Origin: JAOAPG01 sp963791575
Lineage (GTDB): Bacteria; Acidobacteriota; Terriglobia; Terriglobales; Acidobacteriaceae
Length of the DNA stretch: 64,000 nt
Assembly: GCA_963791575.1 (NCBI GenBank)
Contig: CAWBSY010000014.1
Span: 62,001-126,000 of the forward strand
Reading direction: 5' to 3'
Both the position numbers and the translations under genes were made by a program. Of this stretch, positions 9,853 through 19,779 are shown one piece after another (positions within the stretch are counted from its first letter, which is position 1; every line of letters starts with the position of its first letter). Below the pieces are notes generated by a model, which worked only from the letters and a program-made list of their open reading frames with translations, did no database searches and had not been told where the DNA came from.

Positions 9853-11190
9853 ATGTACTTGCTCTACAGCGCGGCTTTGGCGTTCGCACTGTTGCTGTCA
9901 CTTCCTTACTGGCTGCTGCAAATGCTGCGTCATGGGAAGTACAGCTCAGGCTTTAGTGAGCGCCTAGGAAGAGTGCCACACCTTCTTTCGGAATCTCCTA
10001 TCGGGCCGGTGATCTGGGTCCACGCAGTCTCGGTAGGTGAGGTGCGCGCAATGAGCAGACTAGTTGATGCGCTTCGAGAACGTCGGCCCGAGTATCGCGT
10101 TCTGGTGTCGACTACAACTGACACAGGCCAACAACTCGCTCGAGAGCGTTTTGGCGAACAGAATGTTTTCTATTTTCCACTCGACTTTGAATTCGCGATA
10201 CGGCCTTATTTGCGATTGTTGCGTCCTGAGCTGATCGTGATTGCCGAAACCGAGTTCTGGCCGAATTTCTTACGCCTCTCTCACAATAGCGGTGCGAAAA
10301 TTGCCGTCGTAAATGCGCGCATTTCGGATCGCTCATGGCCCGGCTATCGTCGCTTTCGAAATATCTTGCCGAAGGTGCTTGGGCACATCGATCTCTTTCT
10401 TGCCCAAACGGAAAATGATGCGCAGCGACTGGCAAAAATTGGTGCGCCGCCTGATCGTGTTCATGTCAGCGGCAATCTCAAATTTGACATACCGGTTCCG
10501 GCAATTCCAGAAATCGTTGTCAACCTGCGCCGGACAATTAAAAAGTCAAAGGCCGGGCCCGTTATAGTCTGCGGCAGCACCGTGGAGGGTGAAGAGCCTC
10601 TGCTGTTGCATGCTTTTGAAAATGTTCTTGCCAGCTATCCGAACGCGTTTATGATTCTCGCCCCGCGTCATCCAGAGCGCTTTTCGGACGTGGCGCAATT
10701 GCTGGAACAGCTCAAGATTCCTTTCTGGCGGCGTTCTCTCTGGAGTGGTAATGCGCTTTCCGGCGGCGTGCTTCTGCTGGACAGCATTGGCGAACTCGCA
10801 GCGATGTATGCTCTGGGCGATGTCGCATTCGTCGGCGGAAGCCTCGTTCCGCGTGGAGGGCATAACATTATCGAAGCGGCCCAGCACGGAATCGCGATTA
10901 TCGTGGGCAATCACACAGAAAATTTCCGGGAGATCGTGGGACTCTTCCAGAGTCGAGACGCGGTGCGGGTTGTTGGTCAAGCCGAATTTCCACTCGTCTT
11001 GATGGAGCTTCTCGCGAACGAAACCGAACGCAGGGCGCTGGGCGGACGCGGGGCAGAGACGATAAGAGGTCAAATGGGCGCTACTCAAAGAACGCTAGAG
11101 GCTTTGCAGGGTCTCTTAGATTCAAGCGAAGTGGAAGCTGCTCCACAAGATTCGGATTCGGACCTGCGCAGCAACCCCAAATCTCATTGA
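9853..11190 (+). CDS. waaA: 3-deoxy-D-manno-octulosonic-acid (Kdo) transferase
   Basis: WaaA transfers Kdo from CMP-Kdo to lipid A precursor at the inner face of the inner membrane. The 445-residue protein starts with a membrane anchor ('ALAFALLLSLPYWLL'), followed by the family motifs 'VIWVHAVSVGEVRA' (with the catalytic Glu), 'IAETEFWPNFL', and the C-terminal CMP-binding 'GGSLVPRGGHNIIEA'. It is first in the LPS-core operon and its stop TGA overlaps the next gene's TTG start (TTGA), which implies translational coupling to lpxK. Confidence 0.93.
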   Translation: MYLLYSAALAFALLLSLPYWLLQMLRHGKYSSGFSERLGRVPHLLSESPIGPVIWVHAVSVGEVRAMSRLVDALRERRPEYRVLVSTTTDTGQQLARERFGEQNVFYFPLDFEFAIRPYLRLLRPELIVIAETEFWPNFLRLSHNSGAKIAVVNARISDRSWPGYRRFRNILPKVLGHIDLFLAQTENDAQRLAKIGAPPDRVHVSGNLKFDIPVPAIPEIVVNLRRTIKKSKAGPVIVCGSTVEGEEPLLLHAFENVLASYPNAFMILAPRHPERFSDVAQLLEQLKIPFWRRSLWSGNALSGGVLLLDSIGELAAMYALGDVAFVGGSLVPRGGHNIIEAAQHGIAIIVGNHTENFREIVGLFQSRDAVRVVGQAEFPLVLMELLANETERRALGGRGAETIRGQMGATQRTLEALQGLLDSSEVEAAPQDSDSDLRSNPKSH

Positions 11191-12146
11191 AACCCTTAGC
11201 TTCTATCTTCGGACTTGTAGTGCAGGCGCGAAATGCACTTTATGATGCCGCCTTCTTTCCGACGCGAAGGCTCAAGGGACCAGTCATTAGCGTTGGAAAT
11301 TTGACGGTCGGGGGCTCTGGCAAAACACCCTTTGTGATTCTGCTCGGAGAATTACTCAAGGCGAGGGGTATTGAATTCGACGTTCTCTCACGAGGCTACG
11401 GGCGTAAATCTAAAGGTATTGCGTTGGTTGATCCGAGCGGTTCTCCTGAACAATTCGGGGATGAACCATTACTGATTGCGCGTCGGCTCGAGGTTCCTGT
11501 AATCGTGGGAGCCAATCGATATCAGGCGGGAAAATTCTCTGAGGATAAATTTGGGCCGCGATTACACCTTCTGGATGATGGTTTTCAGCACCGTGCCCTG
11601 GCGCGCGACTTCGATATCGTTCTGATTAACCCTGAAGATGCGCACGATAGCCTGCTGCCTTCCGGACGCTTGCGCGAACCGTTAAGCTCCCTCAAAAGAG
11701 CGGACGCCGTGGTGTTTACGAATGAGTCTTCGCTGAACGAAAGCTCGGAGGCTTCGGAGCTTTTCCATGGCAAACTGACTTGGCGAGTGCGACGTGGGAT
11801 CCGGCTTAATGGCGTTCCGGAGAAACCGATCGTCTTCTGTGGCATCGCCAAGCCGCAAAATTTTGTGTCTCAGCTCAGAGCCGAAGGTATCGAACCCGCC
11901 GCTGAGAAATTTTACAGAGATCACCACGCATACACTGAGCAGGACATTCAGAACTTATTACAACTACGGCAACGTGGTGGAGCAGGAGGATTTGTCACCA
12001 CCGAGAAAGATGCCGTTAATCTTGGTCAACATCTCTCAAAATTACAGCCGATGGCAATCATTTCTGTAACAATGATCCTGGAAAATGCCGATAACGCGCT
12101 GAATACTATTCAGGGTGTGATCGAAGAGCGAAAACGCTCCGCATGA
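11187..12146 (+). CDS. lpxK: Tetraacyldisaccharide 4'-kinase
   Basis: LpxK phosphorylates the 4' position of the lipid A disaccharide, a step before Kdo addition. Visible motifs are the P-loop 'VGGSGKTPF', 'SRGYGRK', and 'LDDGFQHRAL'; the N-terminal hydrophobic part fits its inner-membrane association. Its TTG start at 11187 overlaps the waaA stop. Length (319) is typical. It is followed by rfaE1 after 21 nt. The pairing with waaA is common in Gram-negative genomes. Confidence 0.93.
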   Translation: MKPLASIFGLVVQARNALYDAAFFPTRRLKGPVISVGNLTVGGSGKTPFVILLGELLKARGIEFDVLSRGYGRKSKGIALVDPSGSPEQFGDEPLLIARRLEVPVIVGANRYQAGKFSEDKFGPRLHLLDDGFQHRALARDFDIVLINPEDAHDSLLPSGRLREPLSSLKRADAVVFTNESSLNESSEASELFHGKLTWRVRRGIRLNGVPEKPIVFCGIAKPQNFVSQLRAEGIEPAAEKFYRDHHAYTEQDIQNLLQLRQRGGAGGFVTTEKDAVNLGQHLSKLQPMAIISVTMILENADNALNTIQGVIEERKRSA

Positions 12147-12167
12147 GAAAATTCCACTACTAACTGA

Positions 12168-13202
12168 ATGAGCAAACATCGCAACGAAGTCGACGACCTG
12201 CAGAAGATCATAGACTCGTTTTCAAATGTTACTGTGACCGTTCTCGGCGACATGGTAGCGGATGAGTTCATCTTCGGCGAAATATCACGTGTGTCTCGAG
12301 AAGCGCCGGTTCTGATCCTTAAGCATCGCGATCGCAAGGTAGTACCAGGCGGAGGGGCGAATGCGATCAACAATCTGGCAGACCTGGGAGTAAAAGTGCT
12401 ACCCGTCGGTGTAGTCGGAAACGACGAGCCCGGACGCCTGCTGCTCAACTGTTTTCGGGAGAAGCGCATTCCAATCAGCGGGATTTTTAAAGACAGGAAT
12501 TACAAAACCACTACAAAGACTCGGATTTTAGCCGGCATGCCCCATACCGCAAGGCAACAGGTCGTGCGAGTCGATAGTGAACCGGAGGGAGAACCCGATA
12601 CTGAAGTCAAACGAGGTCTCGTTCAAGCCGCGCGCGAGTTCGCACGTACATCGAACGCGATGCTGATTTCCGATTACGGTTATGGCGCTGCGACTCCAGC
12701 GCTCTGGGCTGCCATTCGCGGGAGCCGTGGGGCCAAGAAGATCCCAGTCGTCCTTGATTCTCGATACCGCCTGCTGGAATATTCCGGTGTGACTGCCGCT
12801 ACTCCGAACGAGCCTGAGGCGGAGCAAGCGCTTGAAATGGAAATTGGTCAAGATTGGTCGCGGCTGCGTAAAGCTGGCGAGCAGATTGTCTCTCGCATGA
12901 AACTGCAATCTCTAATCATTACTCGTGGCCGCCACGGAATGGTCGCTTTCACGAAAAAGCAGGCGCCGGTCGACATTCCAATCTTCGGCTCCGATGAAGT
13001 TGCGGACGTAACCGGGGCTGGCGACACTGTGATTGCCACTTTCACGGCCGCTTTAGCGGCTGGCGCTAGCAGCGAACAAGCGGCTCATCTCGCCAACTAC
13101 GCAGGTGGTATCGTGGTGATGAAGCGTGGCACCGCGACCGTTTCACGCGAGGAACTATCGCGGGCGATCCATCAATCTGCGCCAATAACTAACGCCCATT
13201 GA
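12168..13202 (+). CDS. rfaE1: D-glycero-beta-D-manno-heptose-7-phosphate kinase
   Basis: A PfkB-family sugar kinase matching the N-terminal half of E. coli HldE. It phosphorylates heptose 7-phosphate to the 1,7-bisphosphate for ADP-heptose synthesis. Hallmarks: 'VLGDMVADEFIFGEI' at the N terminus, 'PGGGANAINNLADLG', and the PfkB signature 'DVTGAGDTVIATF' with the catalytic Asp. Kinase and adenylyltransferase are separate genes here rather than fused. The stop TGA overlaps the TTG start of rfaE2 (TTGA). Confidence 0.92.
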   Translation: MSKHRNEVDDLQKIIDSFSNVTVTVLGDMVADEFIFGEISRVSREAPVLILKHRDRKVVPGGGANAINNLADLGVKVLPVGVVGNDEPGRLLLNCFREKRIPISGIFKDRNYKTTTKTRILAGMPHTARQQVVRVDSEPEGEPDTEVKRGLVQAAREFARTSNAMLISDYGYGAATPALWAAIRGSRGAKKIPVVLDSRYRLLEYSGVTAATPNEPEAEQALEMEIGQDWSRLRKAGEQIVSRMKLQSLIITRGRHGMVAFTKKQAPVDIPIFGSDEVADVTGAGDTVIATFTAALAAGASSEQAAHLANYAGGIVVMKRGTATVSREELSRAIHQSAPITNAH

Positions 13203-13686
13203 GCTTATCGAAAATCGCAACTCGTGACGGAACTCAAACGCCAGTGTTAAAGCGTGGCGCTCTGCTGGAGATAAAATCACCCTTACCAATGGCTGCTTTG
13301 ACCTGTTACACGTCGGCCACGTGCGTTATCTCGAAGCAGCGAAAGCGCTCGGCGGAAGATTGATTGTGGCCATTAATTCCGACGATTCGGTTCGTGCTCT
13401 GAAGGGTCAATCGCGCCCACTAATGCCCGAGCAAGAACGGGCCGAGATTGTAGCCGCGCTCGGAGTAGTGGATGCCGTCGTAATTTTCCCGGAAAAAGAT
13501 GTTCGAATGCTCATCCGCGAAATTCGCCCCGATGTTCAGGCAAAAGGTACTGACTACACCGCCGAAACAGTTCCCGAGCGCGATGTGACCATAGAATGCG
13601 GCGGCCGCGTCGAGATCGTAGGAGATCCCAAAGATCACTCGGTCTCGGACATCATTCGTTCAAAGTTGGAGCGGCAGTCTTCGTGA
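13199..13686 (+). CDS. rfaE2: D-beta-D-heptose 1-phosphate adenylyltransferase, two indels near the 5' end
   Basis: This matches the C-terminal half of HldE: it makes ADP-heptose from heptose 1-phosphate. The nucleotidyltransferase signature 'TNGCFDLLHVGHVRYLE' (HxGH) and the downstream 'QAKGTDYTAETVPER' are clear. No start codon exists in the main frame. Reading back, a TTG at 13199 overlapping the rfaE1 stop gives 'MSLSKIATRD'; removing one G at about 13229 and one T at 13245 then gives 'ELKRQVKAWRSAGDKIT', the expected N terminus. So the gene is probably intact in the organism and the two extra bases are errors. Its stop overlaps the GTG start of the next gene (GTGA). Confidence 0.85.
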
Positions 13687-14792
13687 ACACACCCGCTCCC
13701 GTCAAAATGGCTAGCCTTTCACTCCCACCAAGTGTCCGGAGTTTGCTTATCGTCAGAATGAGCGCAATGGGAGATATTATTCATGCCATGCCGGCTGTAG
13801 CGGCATTGCGGGAAGTTTATCCGAAAGCAACCATCGGGTGGGTGGTTGAAGAGCGCTGGGCAGAATTGCTGTCTTCTCCTCGGAGCAGTTCAGGAGCTAT
13901 CGCCAGACAAAGCAGCTCTGTAGACAAGATCCACACCGTTAACACAAAGAAATGGCGCACTGCGCTCACCTCTAGCTCTACGCGTCAAGAAATCGTGAAA
14001 GCCATTAAAGAAGTGCGCGCGATGAAGTATGAAGCCGCGATCGACTTCCAGGGCTTGATTCGTTCAGCCGTGTTGGCTAAGTTATCAGGCGCGAAAACTA
14101 TCTACGGATATGCTCAGCCCCGGGAACGAGCCGCCCGCATCCTTTACACAAAACAGTGTAGCCGCGCGGGGCGAGCATATTGTTGAGAAAAATCTCTCGC
14201 TTGCGGAATCCGTGGTTGATCGGCAATTGATAGCGGCTCCTTTGGAATTTCCTTCCGATGAAACAGCGGAAAAGAATTGCGAACGTTGGCTGCATGAACA
14301 CAACATCGAACGAATTTCGTGTTGCATCAACCCGGGCGCGGGTTGGCCCTCTAAACAATGGCCGCCTGAGCGGTATGCGCACATGTAGCGAAAAGCTTGG
14401 CTCAACTTGGATTCAAGTCCTTGATCAATGCGGGACCGGGAGAACAAGATCTTGCGCGGACTGTGAAAGCAACGAGCGAAGCCGCAGCGGAGATCGTCGA
14501 GTGTTCGATTCCGCAGCTGATCGCCTTCACGCGTCGCGCCTCTTTATTCGTTGGTGGAGACACTGGCCCCATACACTTGGCTGCAGCCCTTAGAATTCCG
14601 GTAGTTGCCATTTTCGGCCCGACAAATCCGGCTCGCAATGGACCTTACGGAACCCGCAGCATCGTATTGCGAAGCCCGTCCAGTCAGACAAATCACAGCC
14701 AGCGCGCTGTACTCGATCCAGGTCTGCTCGAAATCAGCTCTGAGGAAGTCTTCGCCGCATGCCAGAAACTGCTTGGTGTTGCTCGTGGCTGA
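13683..14792 (+). CDS. waaC: LPS heptosyltransferase (GT9, WaaC-like), two frameshifts
   Basis: A GT9-family heptosyltransferase adding heptose to Kdo, using the ADP-heptose made by the preceding genes. Motifs: 'LIVRMSAMGDIIHAMPAVAAL' split across residues 20-40, 'AIDFQGLIRSA', 'INPGAGWPSKQWP', and the nucleotide-binding 'FVGGDTGPIHLAAAL' with 'FGPTNPARNGPYG'. The GTG start at 13683 overlaps the rfaE2 stop. The frame changes at about 14150 (one extra A in an AAAA run) and returns at about 14382 (one base missing or two extra). WaaC versus WaaF is not separable from sequence alone; position next to Kdo genes favours WaaC. Confidence 0.85.
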
Positions 14793-14802
14793 GGAAATGA
14801 AG

Positions 14803-15375
14803 ATGAGTCATGTAAAAGTCAATTCATCTCAGAAATCATGGTCTCGCGTTGCGCGCCGGATAAGAGTTCCACTCAGCTTCGCCTGTGCTGTGCTTTATTT
14901 TTGGCTCGCTCGTCCGTCCGGTACGTCAATTTTCACCGGAACACTGATCATCATTCCCGGACTGCTTGTTCGTGCGCTTGCTTCCGGGCATGTAAAGAAA
15001 AATGAAGAGCTCGCGACCAGCGGACCTTACGCCTACACTCGAAATCCGCTCTATCTCGGCTCTCTGATTCTAGCTTTCGGATTTGTAGTCGCGGCACAAA
15101 GCTGGTGGGTTGCGGGCGTGTTGCTCGCTATGTTCTTCGCAATATATTTGCCGGTGATTTACGGAGAAGAAAGTTTTCTGCGGCAGCGCTTTCCTGATTA
15201 TGAAGCTTACGAAGACCAGGTTCCTCGACTGCTGCCCAAGCTCCGTGGGTTTAATCGGAGCGATGTAAAGTTTTCTTGGGACCTCTATCGCAAGCATCGC
15301 GAGTACAATGCCTTGATTGGGGCCATTGCGATGATTGCTTTGTTAGCAGCGAAAATGTACTGGCTGTCCAAATGA
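14803..15375 (+). CDS. Isoprenylcysteine carboxyl methyltransferase-like membrane protein
   Basis: A membrane protein of about 190 residues with four to five hydrophobic segments and the ICMT/PEMT-type signature 'SGPYAYTRNPLYLGSL' followed by 'YGEESFLRQRFPDYEAYEDQVP' (the S-adenosylmethionine-binding GxxxxxRNPxY plus EExxL/F pattern). The ATG at 14803 is chosen because GAGG at 14791-14794 sits 8 nt upstream; GTG at 14785 or ATG at 14797 are alternatives. It follows waaC by 10 nt, so it is cotranscribed. The substrate in bacteria lacking prenylated proteins is unknown; a lipid or isoprenoid acceptor is possible. Confidence 0.8.
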   Translation: MSHVKVNSSQKSWSRVARRIRVPLSFACAVLYFWLARPSGTSIFTGTLIIIPGLLVRALASGHVKKNEELATSGPYAYTRNPLYLGSLILAFGFVVAAQSWWVAGVLLAMFFAIYLPVIYGEESFLRQRFPDYEAYEDQVPRLLPKLRGFNRSDVKFSWDLYRKHREYNALIGAIAMIALLAAKMYWLSK

Positions 15376-15445
15376 TTCAGAGACTCGGACATCCCGCAAA
15401 TCTTCATTCCGCGTCTCACCATATTTGAGCGGGCCCACAATCCAA

Positions 15446-16273
15446 ATGGATTTCTTTTCGCTTTCCAGGTCAAAATGGTTTTTCATTCCGGTGTTTTCGA
15501 TTTCCGCGCTACTAGCGCAAACACGGCTGTCTTCTCCTCAGAAACCCGCACCCATAGCAACTATTAGCGCCGGTCCCACGGCGCGGATCCTTCCCCCGTC
15601 CTCGGATTATCGATTTCCTGACGGTCAAAGCTACGTGTATTCAGTGGAGTGGCATATGTTTACCGCGGGGACGACTACGGTCAAGCTGAATGCTCTTGGC
15701 AATGAGCAGCGTGTAACGGCCACAGCCGATTCCGCTGGCGTCGTGAATGCGTTGTTTAGAGTGCATGACCTGTTCGAGGCCAACTTTGACCCTCATACAT
15801 TTTGTTCGCTGCGAGTTTCAAGGCATACCGAAGAAGGCTCCCATCAGCGCAATATGAATTTGCGCCTGGATTATGCGCAGCACAAAAGCGTTATTGATGA
15901 AAAGAATTTGAAAACTGGAGAACTGAAGCACACGGAAAATGACATACCCGCTTGTGTAACGGACGTGGTCAGTGGGTTTTATTATTTGGCGTCCCTGCCC
16001 CTGCAACAAGGAAGCAGCAGCACCTTTGCGATTAACGATGGCAAAACCACCGAGGTCACAGCACGCGTTGAATCGAGAGAACAAATAAGAGTTCCGGCAG
16101 GCACGTTCCAAACAGTACGTGTGCGAGCAGAGGCAATTTCTGGTTCGCTAAAGGGCAAGGGCGAGATATGGGTCTGGTTTACGGATGACGTGAATCATAC
16201 GCCGGTCCAAATGCGCTCGAAACTTGGGTGGGGAACGCTGCTGTTCCGCCTACAGCGGGTCGACGGACGATAG
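15446..16273 (+). CDS. DUF3108 exported protein
   Basis: The protein (275 residues from ATG 15446; a TTG at 15425 is less likely) begins with a signal-like hydrophobic stretch ('WFFIPVFSISALLA'). The body matches the DUF3108 pattern: 'YVYSVEWHMFTAGTTTVKL', 'RVPAGTFQTVRVRAEAI' and the C-terminal 'GEIWVWFTDDVNHTPVQMRS'. DUF3108 proteins are periplasmic beta-rich proteins, often encoded near envelope genes, with no fixed biochemical role. Here it closes the LPS-core operon, which suggests an envelope role. It converges with the next gene (9-bp gap). Confidence 0.8.
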   Translation: MDFFSLSRSKWFFIPVFSISALLAQTRLSSPQKPAPIATISAGPTARILPPSSDYRFPDGQSYVYSVEWHMFTAGTTTVKLNALGNEQRVTATADSAGVVNALFRVHDLFEANFDPHTFCSLRVSRHTEEGSHQRNMNLRLDYAQHKSVIDEKNLKTGELKHTENDIPACVTDVVSGFYYLASLPLQQGSSSTFAINDGKTTEVTARVESREQIRVPAGTFQTVRVRAEAISGSLKGKGEIWVWFTDDVNHTPVQMRSKLGWGTLLFRLQRVDGR

Positions 16274-16282
16274 ATGGAATAT

Positions 16283-16564
16283 TTATTGCAGTCGAAAGCG
16301 CTCATTCATAAGGCGCTGCAAACGTGGTTTATAGAGAATGTCGTAAGCAAGCTCTTTATCGGGGAACATGGCCAAGGCCGCGCGTTTCGCCCCAGCCGCC
16401 AGTTCGGACGCCTCTTCAACTGTGAGATTCGGATCCTCACCAATTACCGACATCACCATGTTGATCATCACTTGCAGACGGCGGATGTTTCTGGCTTCTT
16501 GTTCTCTCTCGCTTATACTCCCGCTTACATTTCCAAACTGGCCAATCCGTCTCGAACTCTCCAT
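16283..16564 (-). CDS. Small conserved-looking cytoplasmic protein, 93 aa
   Basis: Start at the ATG giving 'MESSRRIGQFG', because GAGGG lies 4-5 nt upstream on the minus strand; a longer start at 16603 lacks this. The sequence is helical and charged: 'EARNIRRLQVMINMVMSVI', 'LTVEEASELAAGAKRAAL', 'YDILYKPRLQRLMNERF'. No family is recognised. Steady codon usage and good ribosome site support a real gene. It is divergent from the DUF2007 gene. Confidence 0.65.
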   Translation of the reverse strand: MESSRRIGQFGNVSGSISEREQEARNIRRLQVMINMVMSVIGEDPNLTVEEASELAAGAKRAALAMFPDKELAYDILYKPRLQRLMNERFRLQ

Positions 16565-16777
16565 GCATCCCTCGCTCGACTGCAGTACCGGGCGGCTAAT
16601 CATTTAGATGTTCACCCGGCAACGGACGTTGCGCCACTATAAAATCGATTGTCGCGACAAAGCTTGCATGACGCAATAGCGCGGAAGTGTATGTCCTTCT
16701 GAATTCATTCATCGGCTATGTGGCCCCTCAGGTTAGAATTATGAAAATGAATCTGCGACATTTCTGTTGGAGGAACA

Positions 16778-17083
16778 ATGGCCATTAATTCCGCGAATAC
16801 CGAACAAGCTCCCAACCCAAACGAAAAGCTAGTACGAGTGTTCGATACGGAACAGGAATCAGAGGCAATGGTTGTACGCGGACTGCTCGAGTCTGACGGT
16901 ATCGACGCCGAAGTGACTTCGCTCGACGCTACTCAAGACGTGCTTCCTGGAGTTGGTGGAACTGTGATTTTGGTGCGTGAAGAAGATGCAAACCGAGCCC
17001 GTAAGCTGATCCGGGAGTCGCTCCGTTCGGATGAAGACACCGCGGAAATGGACGCTATCTCAGATCCACAATCTGAGGGCTAA
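16778..17083 (+). CDS. DUF2007-type putative signal-transducing protein
   Basis: The 101-residue protein has the DUF2007 pattern: 'LVRVFDTEQESEAMVVRGLLES' shortened here to its core strand-helix, 'GIDAEVTS', and 'VILVREEDANRARKLI' at the end. It is a small alpha/beta domain like the ACT-type fold, role unknown. The ribosome site is strong (GGAGGA, 5 nt before ATG). Its 3' end overlaps the 3' end of comEC on the other strand by 29 bp, a convergent overlap that could give antisense effects. Confidence 0.75.
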   Translation: MAINSANTEQAPNPNEKLVRVFDTEQESEAMVVRGLLESDGIDAEVTSLDATQDVLPGVGGTVILVREEDANRARKLIRESLRSDEDTAEMDAISDPQSEG

Positions 17084-19767
17084 CGGTTTTTCCATCTAAA
17101 TAGAAAGTCACAGCTCCATTCAAGTCTGTTCGCCGGGTTGCAACTCCGGAATCCTGCAAGCGGGTTAACACCTTCATCCGCGGATGGCCGTAAACATTTC
17201 GCGGGCCCACTGAAATCACCGCAAATCCGGGACGCACAGTTTGCAGCAATTGCGGGAGTGTAGATGTGGTGCTGCCATGGTGACCAACTTTAAGCAGGTC
17301 GGCTTGTGGTTGTTCATCCAGAATGCGCATTTCCGTTTTTCGTTCCGCATCCCCTTCGAGTAAGGCAGACGTGTTGCCATAGCTGATTTTCATAACTAGC
17401 GATTCGTCGTTAGGTTTGGATTCCTGTGTAACCAAATCAGGCCAAGGAGCAAGCACCCGAACGGTTGCACCACCGAACTCGATCCTATCGCCAGCCTGGT
17501 GCAACACAATCGGTATACCCAGAGTTCTGGCGTGCTTGAGTAGACTTTGCACTTCAGGAGGCGAATCAGTGCTTATCCATAATTCGCTTGGCCTGAAATT
17601 AGAAAGCACCGCGCTCATCCCGCCCATGTGATCGGCATGTGCATGCGTGAGCGCGACAATGTCCAAGCGCTTAATACCGCGCGACCATAGGTAAGTCGAA
17701 ACGACGTCTTCGCCTAGGTCGAGTTCCGAATGTACCCAGGAGGGAAAACCTCCGGCATCGATCAGCATCGTTCGCCCTTGAGGAGACACCAGCAGGATCG
17801 AATCGCCTTGGCCAACATCGATCGCCGTAATTTCAAGTACTCCGGCATGAAGATCTGGCTTCGCTGGAACAGCACAAATCCAGAAAGCACTGATTGCAAG
17901 TGAAACTAGCCCTAGGACAGCGAGCCATGAGCGACGACGGACGAGGATCATTGCCAAAGCTATCGCCAGACAGGTGAGCAAAATGACCTCGAGCTCGGGC
18001 GTTGGGACTCGAACATCGGCAATTCGAAAGCCTCCCAACCAGCGAACCGTTCCCGCAATACCTTCGAGCGCTAAACCAGCGACTAGCGCGGGAATTCTTG
18101 CGAGTAGTGGTGACACATATCCAAGCCCGACCGCGAGCACCGCCGTTGGCATCATTATCTCGGTGAGGGGAACGACCAGCATATTAGCTGGCAATCCAAC
18201 AACTGTCGCTCGATGAAAGTAATACGCCATTGGAAGCGCAAGTCCCACCTGCATCACTGCGGAAATCAGCAGCACCTCGCACGCTCCGAACAAGAAGCGA
18301 CCGGTGAATACCATTGCCAGCAGGGAAAGACGCTTCCCCAGGAATGCTCCTATCCTTTCGCCGACCAAACGCAAGTCCAGTCTGAATTGCGCCACTTTGG
18401 GGAGCAGAAACATATCCAGGCTCAGTGGAATCAATGTTGCGCAAGCCTCGCGAATAAGGCTGCGTTATTCTCTCCGTGAGCGGTATGCCCACGGCGGCGA
18501 CTAACCACACGCACAAGAACGTCAGTTGGAAGCTTGCCCCAAACAAAACTCGAGGATCAACAATCATGAGAGCAAGAGCAGCCGCTCCGATTGCATTCAG
18601 CATTGATTTTTCGCGATACAGTAGGCGCACTCCGAAGTAGACAACCAGCATGAGCGTTGCACGCCAAATAGGAGGGCCGACATTTGTCAGAACCGCATAA
18701 GCCAGAATGAACGCTACCATGAGGGCAGCGGCGAGGAGATCGCTTATATGCAACCGACACAAGAACCAGAACATGGCCATAGCGAGGATGGTGACATTCA
18801 TTCCGGAAACAACGAGCACGTGGTAAGTGCCAGAGCGTTGAAAATCGACGCGCGTGGGACGATGGATGAAGGAGTCTTCCCCGATCACCATGGCGTCCAT
18901 CAACTCAGCTTGACCCGAAGGCCACAGGGCATGAACTTTTTCGATGATGTTCCGGTGTATGCGCGTGCGCCAGAGTTCGAATCGACTACCCGCAAATCCC
19001 GGCAATGTTTCTACGCTGGCGACTTTGGCGGAGGCGACGGCCGCAATTCCGTTCTCGGCTAGATAGCCGGCGTAATCGAATGCTCCGGGATTGCGGAAGT
19101 TCCGAGGGGAATATAACTTTGCCGGAAACCGCAAGCGCTCGCCGTAGCGAAAAACCCGCATGGCAGTCTTTGAGGTTTCGTTTCTTTCGTCGCTCGGCTC
19201 CTTGTCGTAAAAGCTGACACGCAGGCCGGAACGATAAGCCAGCGTCCGGCCGTCACACTCGATCTGTTCGGTTTCGAGGTCTACTCTTTGAGCTAGCCTC
19301 TCGGATGTCGCCAAAGCTTTCGTCACGCAAATTTCCTTCCGCTATGACATGCGCCGTCACTAAAACTTCTTGTCCATTTGCTCAGCTGCGGGATAACCGA
19401 GGCAGGAGGCATCTCGTTGCGTATTTGTACAGTGAGTGCGCCCGACCATGAAGATCGCGGCGAGTCCAAGCAGGTAAGCCCAGAAAACCCTGCGCCGAAG
19501 CAGCCACAGGCCAGACATGAAATATAGCGCCGCTGCCACAATCCACCATACCGGTGGCCGCCACGCGTACTGTCCAACCGTGAGACCCGAAGCGAAGGCC
19601 AATGCCGCCCAAAGCAGAGGCTGACGTGGAGCGCGCTGATAAGCGGGCATTAACGCGCCTGTGGACGCGACACTCGCGTTTTGTGAAATATTGGTAGGCG
19701 AATTACTCGATTGCGATGTCACATCATTCACGAACCCGGCTTTCGTTTCGAAATCGGGCTGACTCAA
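17055..19767 (-). CDS. comEC: ComEC/Rec2 DNA-uptake channel, three frameshifts
   Basis: ComEC is the inner-membrane channel carrying single-stranded DNA into the cell during natural transformation. Order: N-terminal membrane segments (DUF4131 region), the Competence domain ('YHVLVVSGMNVTILAM', 'WRATLMLVVYFGVRLL', then several helices), and a C-terminal metallo-beta-lactamase-like domain with 'THAHADHMGG' and 'LLKVGHHGS'. Breaks: near 19370, where '...AEQMD' should continue as 'EVLVTAHVIAEGNLR'; near 19295; and near 18423, where removing one G gives 'NIDSTSLDMFLLPK'. All domains are present, about 900 residues in total. Other uptake genes are not in the window. Confidence 0.88.
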
Positions 19768-19779
19768 TGAATGAGAAGG

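Noticed and set aside
14605..14802. Longer N terminus for the ICMT-like protein
   Set aside because: These codons overlap the end of waaC in another frame; the GAGG site and ATG at 14803 give the natural start.
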